From: Clitopilus passeckerianus
Taxonomy: Eukaryota; Basidiomycota; Agaricomycetes; Agaricales; Entolomataceae
NCBI GenBank assembly: GCA_944990035.1
Contig: CALYLX010000133.1
Location: forward strand, 1-64,000
Reading direction: 5' to 3'
Length of the DNA stretch: 64,000 nt
In this document: in pieces, positions 55,436-64,000 of the stretch
Layout of the letters: every line of letters starts with the position of its first letter
Position numbering within the stretch: position 1 is the stretch's first letter
Translations under genes and position numbers: made by a program
Notes under the pieces: generated by a model
What the model was told of the DNA's origin: nothing
Database searches by the model: none
Seen by the model: the letters and a program-made list of their open reading frames with translations, nothing else

Positions 55436-58431
55436 TTACGTAGAAAACTCACGTAGATACTCAGCAACAGCAGTATGGCGAGCATCTTCTGCGAAATGAA
55501 GTGCCGTGTGGCCGGATCTCGCAATATCTAAGCAAAGTTATAAGTACCGCGAGGCAGGGTAGACGAGCTCTAACCTGAGAGAATCGATTCCGCCCCATGC
55601 TCGAAAAGGCACTTGACAATCTCCAAATCCACATGCAATGCCGCATCGTGAAGTGGGGTGCGCCACCATGAATCTGAGGTCCTGATCTTAATGTTGCAGC
55701 GCTCAACTAAAGCTGGTTTTCACACCCTGTACTGTCAGGTCGGCACTGTGGTTAAGGAGGAATCGAACAACATCTATATGACCGCGTGATGCTGCTACGT
55801 CAATTGCCGTGCGGCGGTCAGCCTCTGCAGGAGATAAGTGAGAACAACGTCGTAGGAACAAGCAGTTTTCCTTGCCTTTTACATTTATATCAGCCTTATT
55901 TTCCAGAAGAAATTCGACGATATCCAAGCGCCCAGCTTCCGCCGAGAAATATAGCGGTTGCTTACTTCCAAACACAGGTTCCCAACTTCCACTTCCGTGC
56001 AGAGTGGCCACAAGCGAAATATTGTCTGAGGAGTTAAGATGAGGCCTGCGAGGCCCATATCCCAGTCGTTTGAAGGATGGGTTTGGACGAGCCCCATGCG
56101 CCACGAGAAATTTGACCACATCCATGCGCCCAGCCTCCGACACCGTGCAAAGTACAGTCCGGTCCATCGACCTGAAAGAAACCAAGGATCAGAACTGCAA
56201 CAAGCAGAGGAATTCTTGTTGCCTAACTGATTTCATTCACGTTGGCGGCGTGCCGCGACAAGAAGTTTAATAATATCCATGTGCCCAGCATATACCGCCA
56301 CGGTAAGTACCGTCTGGTCCCGGATAGGGCGAGTGGGATTATCCATTAATTAACCTAGAAGGCAACATAAGAATCACGAGGTGGCTATTCATCAGTGTCC
56401 CTTACAGAATGCATTTACATTGACGCCATGCCCAATCAGATATTTGACCATATCTATGGCACCTGATCCTGCCACGATAGAAAACGGGGTCCGTCCTAAC
56501 TTATCTTTAGTAGAATGGTAGTATCATAGTCCACGAAGTGAAGATACCTCTTATCCTCGACATTCGTATAAGCGCTCCCTTGCTCGACGAGGCATTCGAT
56601 GATTTCCGGGTATTTAGCATCAAATGCTAAGTGGGGAGGAGTGCAACCGGCACTATCTGGGACTCACATTTAGACACAGTTTTGAGACGAAAAGATTCTT
56701 CATACCTTTGGGATTTACGTTTGCTCCATGTCCAAGGAGAAGTTCGACGAGATCTGTCATCCGTCGGACCGTTACCCAGTGAAGTGTCGTTTGGCCAGCC
56801 CTCTTCTCGTATGAGGTTTCAGGGTCACCACTCGGAAGATAGATAATCGCTGCGTCGTGTAGTCCTGCTACTGCTAGATCAAGTGGTGACTGACCAAGCT
56901 TATCTTGAAGAGTAACATTAGTAGGCACGGGCATAATTCGGCCACAGTTAACCATTGCGTCAGAACTAGAACCGTATTTGACCAGAACCTTGACCACATC
57001 AATATGACCTTTTCACGCTGCAAGGTGGAGCGATTTTTGGCAACTACTATCCGCACGCAATGTCACCTGTTAGTTGCTCGTTGAACATACCTCAAGTGCC
57101 GTACTTACCTTTTGAATGGGTATTCGCCCCATAATCAAGCAGCAACGTGGCAATGTCAACGTGGCCATTCTTTGCAGCCGATCTTAATGCCGAACCTACA
57201 GAGATATGAGCTCTCCTGTGGTTTGTGACTACGATATCCCCCACCTTTCCCGCTTGTGTTAGTTCATTGCTTCAGCACAAATTTGACAACATCTAGCCTC
57301 CCTTGGTCGGATGCATCCAGCAGCTTTTCGCCCGAGCTTTTTAGGCCGTCGCTCGATGAGCGTCTCCCCGAGGTCACGAAGAGGCACCAGCATGGCAAGA
57401 GGACTAGGGTGTGTCCAAACGTCCAATTGGCATCACCGCCATTCAGAAGTAAATGCCTATTCTTTCTAATCGTGACCTCAGTGTCAATAAGAAAGATGGT
57501 GTCGACAGTGGCCAGAACTGCTAGGCCAGCAAAAATCCGGCGAATGCTTATTATATGGCCAGACGGATATGGGTGTGATCGGTTATACCAAAAAATGGGT
57601 CCAAGGAAGAAGACAACAGGGATGAAGAATTCAGGATAGGGGTTAGGAGGATGCCGTACATGAAGACCAAATCCACAGTCCTGGAGACTTGTCGGCCAAG
57701 GATCACCAGAGACGCAGATAGAGAGCAGGGAAGCAATTCCGAGTCCCCAAATCTGGCTGGACTTCTCCAGAGCCGTATTCCGACGGCGGCCATGAGCGTC
57801 AAGTGAAGAGAGCCAATGATAAAGATAGGCTTCTTCAAAGCCCTCTTCGTTTCGGCCACCACACGGACTGACCTGTAACAACCTGATCGGGGCTTCCGTC
57901 AATCTGGGCATCGCCCCCGACTGCATTCCCTCCTACACCTTGCTTCCCGCCTTCGATTCGCAGCCCCGATGGATGGTGGACATAGAGCAAGAAGTAGATA
58001 AACAAATTCGTATTATTCATCCAACTGGGGTCGAGGATGATCGCGGCATGATAGTTGGTTATGCCTTTAGTGAGGGTTTGGACGATAGTTGAAACGAGGA
58101 TGACAAAACCTGTGATGAGAATAATTGTTGACCGAGTTTCCAGCGTCTCCAGCTCGGTCGGCGAGACCTTCTGATCGAGGAGAGCGAAAATCGCTGGGAC
58201 GAAGCTGAGGATGTTCTGGGCGTAAATGGCGGTTCGTACGTCAATACCAGAGATATCGGGGTTGGATGGATTATGGGTCCATCTGGACTGAATATTGAAC
58301 CCCGGACCGCGAAGGTCAATCACTCGGAATCTTCGGATCGTTGCCCGAATCCTCATGGTGATTGCATGGGTGGGATTCATCATAAAGAATTGCTCCGAAA
58401 CGAGATCAATTGTAGTGAACAGACAAAGCAT
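55436..58431 (-). pseudogene. Decayed membrane-ankyrin repeat gene
   Basis: The N-terminal part from 58431 (MLCLFTTIDLVSEQFFMMNP) is a multi-pass membrane domain of a type common in mushrooms: GIDVRTAIYAQNILSFVPAI, TLETRSTIILITGFVILVST, TNLFIYFLLYVHH and ANWTFGHTLVLLP. It runs in frame into ankyrin repeats: SDQGRLDVVKFVLKQ, SAAKNGHVDIATLLLDYGA, KGHIDVVKVLVKYG, GAIDMVKYLIGHGVNVN, GRMDVVKFLVAHGA, GRLDIVEFLLENKADIN, GHIDVVRFLLNHSADL and a last repeat ending at 55436. Breaks are an in-frame TGA at 57264-57266, another at 57013-57015 (LHLAA-stop-KGHID) and a one-base frameshift near 56265. The exons are otherwise well ordered, so decay is recent. Confidence 0.72.
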
Positions 58432-58569
58432 GGAGGCTAGAGAAACACAATGTTGGATTGCGCAGGTACCAAGACACTCTAAGTATTGAAATGGTCGATT
58501 ACGCTTTCGCCGTATGCGTCGTCCCCCTGTTCCTCCACGACAACTTCCTGCGTAGTTCCCTCATTCCCC

Positions 58570-59045
58570 CTTCCAACATCTAGCAGATGAAGAAGAGAAG
58601 GTCACCAGCATAACACAGAGAAATGCGAGAGGAGAAAGACGAAGGGAAAGGGGGAGGAAAGCGAGAGAGAAAGACGCAGGAGGAAGGTAGGAAGCAGACA
58701 CGCGAGAGGCAAACAGGGAAGAGAAGCGAGCAAGTGAAGCGAGAAACGGAGAACTAAGAGGCAGGCAGAAAGGCAGACATATCTCATATAATATGGGAGG
58801 TGAAGAAGACGACGGTAAGTCAGGAAAGAGACGAGCAAGAGCGAGGCTCGAAACGAGAAAACGAGAAGGAGACATGTTGTCATTGAGGGAAGCGAGTGGG
58901 AGATACACACCAGGAAAATGGACGATATGCAGAAGCCTTCGTTGCAGCTCTCTACATGCCTTCGTTGCGTTTTGGTGTGCGGTTGGCGAATTGGAGAACG
59001 CCGTAGCACTGGATAGCGTAGAAAGGCTCGCCAAGGCCAAGTAGA
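58570..59045 (-). pseudogene. Truncated BBE oxidase copy (signal exon plus intron 1)
   Basis: From about 59040 the minus strand reads MALASLSTLSSATAFSNSPT followed by AHQNATKACRELQRR and IVHFPG. This is nearly identical in pattern to exon 1 of BBE copy 2. Then comes about 300 bp of purine-rich (plus strand) sequence equivalent to its first intron. No later exons follow; homology ends near 58570, next to the ankyrin gene's start. The upstream TATA box (59122-59128) and flanking words match those of copy 2. Confidence 0.75.
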
Positions 59046-59121
59046 CCGTTTATCGTGGTAGAGTAAACATCCTCGAGGTAGTCGAAAGTAAAGAGTGTCA
59101 GTATGAGACGAGACCCGCCAG

Positions 59122-59128
59122 TTTTATA
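59122..59128 (-). promoter_or_regulatory. TATA box retained upstream of the truncated BBE copy
   Basis: TATAAAA on the minus strand within CCAGTTTTATAGG, equivalent to the TATA box of BBE copy 2. Confidence 0.6.
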
Positions 59129-59224
59129 GGAGTAAGCCAAAGGCGCCAGTACGGCCACCTTCAGCAGCAGAACCACTGGCTCCAGTCAGTTAAGAGGAAG
59201 AATCGGAATTACCCGATCCGCGTC

Positions 59225-59255
59225 ATCCGGGTTTAGGGCAGGCTCAGAAGCTTTG
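59225..59255. repeat. Duplicate of a 25-bp word from upstream of BBE copy 2
   Basis: ATCCGGGTTTAGGGCAGGCT followed by C-AGAAGC here, and the same with A-AGAAGC at about 54153-54178. One difference over about 26 bp, in the same position relative to the oxidase exon and the tRNA-like element. Confidence 0.75.
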
Positions 59256-59390
59256 ATCGCAGGAACAGCCTCGTTCATGTCCCCTCGACTACCGTTTTCT
59301 CTCGAGTTGCTCCGACATATTGGTCAAACCACGGCAAGGTACCTTCAATCTAAGTACAAATTAGCTCAGAAACATAACACTTCCAAGTAA

Positions 59391-59513
59391 CGTAGTGGTC
59401 ATCAGTGTGACTGCAGCTCGATTGGACGTCAAACTACCGCAAATCAGGAGCCCGGAGGTTCGAATCCTTCCTGGGCCTCTCCTATCGATGCGCATTCCCC
59501 CTGCTAATTTTTT
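59391..59513 (+). ncRNA. tRNA-like Pol III element 3
   Basis: CGTAGTGGTCA at 59391 (A-box-like), B-box GGTTCGAATCC at 59457-59467 in a GGAGG/CCTTC T-arm, an extended GCCC/GGGC stem around it, and six T at 59507-59513. It shares the A-box and T-arm words with element 1 and the same place upstream of a BBE copy. No acceptor stem that would make a standard tRNA. Confidence 0.4.
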
Positions 59514-59934
59514 GATAGCACTATCATTGAAAAGTTTTTTGTACTGAAATTTAGAGTCAAATACGCGGATTATCACCGAACGCTGCCTTTACCTGCAATC
59601 AGATCGAGTTGTAGTTAGAGTGGTCACCCATTGCTGGTTTTGATCGGCTGGTTAAATATCGATTCATGGTATTAGGTCGTCTGTCTATACAAACCACCCA
59701 GATCTACGTTCAAATGAGAACGAATAAATGGGTCCAATTGTGTGATATTCTAGGCAACTTCGGATTCCTTCTTAGGATACTTTTCCAAGGCGAATATGAG
59801 TTTCCCATCCTTGTGAAACTCCGGGAGCTGGTCTTGTAGCAACGCATAGATCTATGCTGTCACGGTGAGCTGAGCGTGGATAGAAATGGTAGTGCGATGA
59901 TTATAGAAAGGACCAAAGACCGTACATACGGGTC
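59514..59934. other. Intergenic, nothing identified
   Basis: 3' flank of the F-box gene; no gene recognised. Confidence 0.5.
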
Positions 59935-61224
59935 CTACTCGCATGTACTGGGCGAACGTATACACATGTACAAATGGAGGTACTCTAACATATCCTTTTC
60001 GCGCTCCATGAGATCCAAGCACTCCTCATGGAGTGCAAGACAAATCACTAGCTCCGACCCGTTTCCAACCCCACAGGTTTGCACAAGAACCGTTTCGAGC
60101 CTATCAAAACCCAAAGGGACCACATCAAAACGAATTGTGAGATGCCGAAAACGCGTGGACTGGACTGTAGACACGACGTTGAGTGCATCAGGTGAGCATC
60201 CAACTACCGTAGGCACTTCGTCCGTATCAGTCCGCCCTAGTATCGCCTCCCGGTGATGGAAGCGAAGCTGGAGACTATCCAGTCGTCCATTATGAGCGAA
60301 CGAGATCGGATGCAGTCCTAAACATGCAACTATTAGCACCATTTCGCAGAAAAATGATGCGTGAGCTTACCGATGACATCTGAGATTCCGGCTTGCGCAT
60401 CTTTGAAAGTCACTTCATCTGACTCCAGGCGGTCGCCTCACTGAGCAGAAAGGGTTCCTATGGCCTCCAAATCATCATTCTCTGCGGACTCGCATGAAAT
60501 CTGGATATCCTTGAACGATGCTTTCATGTCGCACAAGGTACCAAGTACCGGCCCCCACATGTCGCTTTCGAGGGATAATCCAAGGTGCTTAAGTAGCATT
60601 GGCCACGCATCCGGGATATGGGCCTAGCTCGGTGGATGGACGCGTCTTCTTATCATAACAAATCACATATTCGATATCGAGACGATCGATTTGAGGGGTG
60701 GACAGGAAGATGGATTGGATCATGTTGTCGAGAGACAGAAATCGTGTGCAGCGCCATGTGAAGTTCCGTAGCATCGTCGAACTACCAAGCAAGAGTCTTG
60801 ACTGGGCCGTAATTTGACTCCAATCCGCAGTGAATACCGTGAGATGTTTGAGCTTGGGAAGGCTTGCAAGAACGTATACAATATCCTGTGCATACGCGTA
60901 CGCATCATCAACAAGCTGAACACTGCCCTTGATGCCCTTGATGTAAACCGATGTTGTGAATTGCCCAATCGTGGCGTGGCGTGAGGATAGTAAGAGGCAG
61001 AGTCTGAAGGCTTTCGATTGGTCTTCGCCGGGGAGCCAGCAGAGGGAGATCGACCGTCGTTTGAAGTAATACTTGCTCGCCGGCTGTAGAATACGCTTTG
61101 AAACAAGCCTGCAGAGGAGAAGCTCATGGGTATCGTCATTATAGGCAGCTGGGTCCTCGCACCGCTGGGCGGCCAGAATAGAAGCGAATATGAGGCCAAG
61201 AATCTCGTTAGGGCTGTGATCCAT
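59935..61224 (-). pseudogene. F-box-type protein gene with a frameshift and an in-frame stop
   Basis: From ATG 61224: MDHSPNEILGLIFASILA is an F-box-like helix start. LLLCRLVSKRILQPASKYYF, VLASLPKLKHLTVFTADWS and a leucine-rich-like region follow, up to ELGPYPGC. The frame must then shift to read AWPMLLKHLGLSLESDMW. That frame reaches SAQ, an in-frame TGA at 60438-60440, and GDRLESDEVTFKDAQ. A normal intron (about 60313-60370) leads to GLHPISFAHNGRLDSLQLRF...SPSTCE at 59935. F-box proteins are substrate adaptors of SCF ubiquitin ligases. The frameshift may be a sequencing error, but the TGA is harder to explain that way. Confidence 0.6.
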
Positions 61225-62397
61225 GATGAAGAGTTGTTGGAGATGAAATGCAGAGATCCTCTTTTAAGTGGACTCAGTGGCTTGACAGGACCATTAACCG
61301 TGAGGTCGCCTTGTTCTACGACTGCAATTGTCGTACCTCAGATAATGGAGACGCGTCGACTTGGATCTAGTTTACAATTAGATAGCGTTAGAGGACAAAG
61401 GCGGGGCCCATGCGAGATAGGTTATTATCTTCTTATCCCAATGAACTCGAGATAATTCTTTTGTGAGGGACCGAACCATTGCATTTTTTGACGACTGATT
61501 GTTGGGAAGACAGCAATTGAGTGAACGTACAAGATTTTACTACGCTTAGCTCTCACCAGACTGGTGTAAGCCTCTCCAGGCAGGCCGCATGTTGCATAGC
61601 TGGAACCTATTCCGGCCATCGTACGCTCACGTTGGGAAACTAAATTCGCGGGGGGCGGAGGACCTCCCCTAAATTGAACTCAGGAACGTGCCCAGTCACA
61701 TTCTTGTACCAATCAACGTCACACTTTAGATTGAGCGTCCTCAAACCTCCGCTACCTCCTCCTCGGTTTGCTGTATAATTTTAGAGATGTCATCCCCTCT
61801 CCAATGGCTCCGCTGGCTAGACTATGGACACGAGGGATGTAAAAATCAACGACTCCGTACTTCAACAAACCTGCTACTTCCTGCGACGGGTCTCGAGCTT
61901 CGTCGTGCTGGAGGCATTGAGTAATGATTCGGACTTCTGTTCATTGAGGCCGGCCTTGAGTAGAAAACTTTGGTCTACATTTGTACTAGGCTCAGGAAGA
62001 CCCTTTAACTCCGGTCCGGGAAGGCCGATACCTCCGCAAAAGCCACTCTAATCTGACAGATGGAATGCTTGGACGCTCAGCGAACCCTTGGTGATCTCTC
62101 ATCGTAAGTGACAGCCATTTTGGAATTCATTCAACTCGAAGACTAAACAAATGCGGATTCAATGACCCGTAAAATTCTATCATGTGTACAATTCCGTATG
62201 TCAAAAATTGAATTCCGGAATCCACAATGTGATGTTTGACTACCTTCTAGCTCGTTTTATTTTGGATGCTTGACGTGTAGGACATAAACCCGGTATAGCA
62301 CTCGGCGAACCTCAGGCTATTTAATCTAGCTCTTGAATCCACAAACCTTCAATCTCCTCGCCACGAGTCACCAAACCAACCTTCTACTCCTATCAAC
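61225..62397. other. Intergenic, nothing identified
   Basis: About 1.2 kb without a recognised gene; short frames at 61126-61455 and 61824-62051 are not convincing. A CTATTTAATC TATA-like word sits near 62320, about 80 bp before the next start. Confidence 0.5.
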
Positions 62398-62751
62398 ATG
62401 CCTTCTTACAAACCTTTCGCTATTCTGTGCTTCCTCTTCTTTGCCACGACAGGTGCAGCAGCCTTCTCTGGACCACTTCCACGCGACATCGTAGCACGAG
62501 AGGCAGAAGCCGTTGCCGCGAGTGGCTGCATTTCATGCGTCGCAAAAGCGTTGAATAGTTCTAAGTGGTGAGTCGACGTCGCATGAGTACACTTCTGAGC
62601 GGCACGATACTAACGTCTTGCCACCAGTGGCACTGCAAAATGTCTCTGTGGAGACAGCAAATTCAAATCTGCCGCTCTAGGATGCGCGTCCAAATGTCCC
62701 GACGTAAATCCTAGCCAGGCACTTAGTGTCGTCAACCAGTTCTGCAAGTAG
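62398..62751 (+). CDS. Small secreted CFEM-like protein 5 (no GPI tail)
   Basis: Two exons split by a 63-bp intron (about 62567-62629). The start MPSYKPFAILCFLFFATTGA is a signal peptide, followed by a short pro-region. Eight Cys follow: GCISC, SSKC (codon completed by splicing), AKCLCGD, GCASKCPD and QFCK, then the stop at 62749-62751. The spacing fits CFEM, but the residue three before CxC is Thr (GTAKCLC) rather than Asp. About 97 aa in total, with no Ser/Thr stalk or C-terminal hydrophobic tail, so the product should be freely secreted. Candidate effector or apoplastic protein; function unknown. Confidence 0.8.
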
Positions 62752-63041
62752 GGGACGCCTTACGGTTAAGCGTTATTGGGGCGAGGATGACGAGAAGATA
62801 CTAACCACAAAATCGACCCATGTATCCGTTTTATGCCATGCAAATCGAGGGATTTATGCAGATACACTCACGATGTGCGATTCACCTTGAGAAGCATTCA
62901 GCGACGTCCCTCCGTTCTCATAGGAGTCACAGCACCTCGGGGTTAGAACTATGAGCTATCGTCCCACCCTGTATAAAATGAGTTGGAAGTTATGGTACAC
63001 TCTGTAGCCAACGAAATCGTCCGAACTCGTCAATTGCATAC

Positions 63042-63349
63042 ATGAAACTCTTCGCAACTCTTGTTCTCATCACTGTGACTGCCATGGGCGTCGAGGCTGT
63101 CAATAGGTGCGAGCAGAACTGCTCGCTGGAATCTATCATGAAAAGCGGCACTACGTGCAAGAGCTTGTAAGTTGTGCAACTGCTCAAACGCTCTATATTG
63201 GTTCTCAAACTGCCGCCAGATTTGATTTTCGTTGCATTTGTCACGACAAGACGTTCCAAGATTACACTAGAAAATGCTTACGTCGGTGCACGAAGGCAGA
63301 GTTCGAGGAGGCACTGCACGATCAAGAGGTTTTTTGCCAAGGTTATTGA
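63042..63349 (+). CDS. Small secreted CFEM-like protein 6 (no GPI tail)
   Basis: Starts MKLFATLVLITVTAMGVEAV (signal peptide) at 63042. RCEQNCSLESIMKSGTTC ends exon 1. A 53-bp intron (about 63167-63219) joins to FDFRCICHDK, KCLRRCTKAEFEEAL and VFCQGY, stop at 63349. Eight Cys in CFEM spacing, and Asp is retained at the haem-ligand position (FDFRCIC). About 84 aa, with no stalk or GPI signal. Together with the gene at 62398 it forms a tandem pair of soluble CFEM-like proteins, in contrast to the four GPI-anchored ones at 27-41 kb. Confidence 0.82.
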
Positions 63350-63592
63350 ATATGACGGGTCGATGAGGTTACTGTGTAGCCTACGATTCCGAAACGTCCA
63401 GTCCGCATTAGAACGACTGATGTGGTATGGTGGGGGAATCGGTATCAGCGTCTCGAATAGATCCACCTGGACCTGGGTTCTTTACACGCTAAATGATGCT
63501 CCGAATCCGATCCTAGGCGTCGCTCGTTCACTTCTCCCCGAGTTACTACGTTTCTTGGTCTTAAAAATTGAAACGCTGGGATAAACAGGGCA

Positions 63593-64000
63593 CTATATAC
63601 TTCCGCTCATTGTGAGGCCACACCCTAAGCACCCGCCAATCATTCCATCCTCCGAAATACCACCGCGAAAATAGGTGTCATCAAGATAGAGAAGGATCAG
63701 AAGCATCCACCGGAATTCGGTAATCGAGACTCCATACTCTAGGACCAGTTTGGCGTTTTTCGAAGGCCTCGTCGGCTTTGACTTGTACTTGTAAAAGGTC
63801 ACGGTTGGTTGCAAGTTTGGGGCGCCGCCGGGTGAAATAATGGGAAACGCCTACTAAAAGTTAGATTCCGTATAATAGCATACAAGGCCAGACACACCTT
63901 CCATGTCGATTCGTACGGGACATACACCATAAGAAATGAGCCAGTGCCGACCGTCCATCTCCAGGCATACGAGTACCTACGCGCACAAGTCAAATGAAAT
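63593..64000 (-). CDS. Partial hypothetical gene at window edge, related to the gene at 50096
   Basis: The last exon (63593 to about 63843) reads FPIISPGGAPNLQPTVTFYK, then KLVLEYGVSITEFRWMLLILLYLDDTYF and a short tail. An intron at about 63850-63900 joins it to RWTVGTGSFLMVYVPYESTW, which continues to the edge. The C-terminal hydrophobic helix followed by LDDTYF matches the gene ending at 51220 (VLYLDGTYF), so the two are paralogues, possibly DUF6593-related. The 5' part lies outside the window. Confidence 0.5.

Noticed and set aside
36123..60440. Reassignment of TGA to a sense codon
   Set aside because: The G-alpha, the G-alpha-like, several CFEM and other intact genes terminate at TGA at the expected place, so the code is standard and the in-frame TGAs are lesions.
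1..64000. Plant origin suggested by the TTTAGGG telomere
   Set aside because: CFEM proteins, RTA1, Kap121 features, very short introns and mushroom-type GTPases are fungal; the telomere unit alone does not outweigh them.
1..64000. CRISPR arrays, operons or bacterial-type mobile elements
   Set aside because: No regularly spaced identical repeats with unique spacers, no insertion-sequence ends with a transposase, and gene structure is eukaryotic throughout.

Overview
The window is the left end of a chromosome or contig from a filamentous fungus, most probably an agaricomycete basidiomycete. Nearly every gene is broken by several 45-65 bp GT-AG introns. The gene families point the same way: CFEM GPI-anchored proteins, berberine-bridge-type (BBE) FAD oxidases, RTA1 membrane proteins, many G-protein relatives and an ankyrin protein with a basidiomycete-type membrane domain. 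Bases 1-62 are not genomic. They read as an untrimmed Oxford Nanopore adapter plus native barcode. They run straight into 18-19 copies of CCCTAAA (TTTAGGG type), so the contig ends at a telomere.

Bases 1-19,400 hold conserved core genes close to the telomere. In order: an agaricomycete-type 269-aa protein of unknown function, a Gfd2/YDR514C-like DEDDh nuclease-fold protein, the karyopherin Kap121/importin-5, a canonical heterotrimeric G-protein alpha subunit, an RTA1-type membrane protein and 2,3-bisphosphoglycerate-independent phosphoglycerate mutase.

Bases 19,400-31,300 are a looser region. It holds two clusters of a CTGAAATTCA-type repeat, a 50-bp near-perfect palindrome, a very divergent G-alpha-like gene with no switch II motif, an NAD(P)-binding protein and two CFEM proteins.

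Bases 31,300-45,700 are accessory in character. They hold three intronless paralogues of a family I do not recognise (start motif MHQEH), three AIG1-like P-loop GTPase genes in tandem (one decayed), two more CFEM proteins and a calpain-type protease.

Bases 45,700-64,000 carry two intact BBE-type secreted oxidases and two truncated copies, linked to tRNA-like Pol III elements. The rest is a GH25-type lysozyme, a decayed membrane-ankyrin gene, a decayed F-box gene, two small secreted CFEM-like proteins and two related hypothetical genes, the last cut by the window edge.

Common themes are surface and secreted cysteine-rich proteins (six CFEM or CFEM-like genes), secreted enzymes and diversified GTP-binding proteins, as expected of a subtelomeric adaptive region. 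All four in-frame stop codons that interrupt otherwise recognisable genes are TGA. Exon structures were read by eye from splice signals and reading-frame continuity, so exact boundaries of multi-exon genes are approximate.
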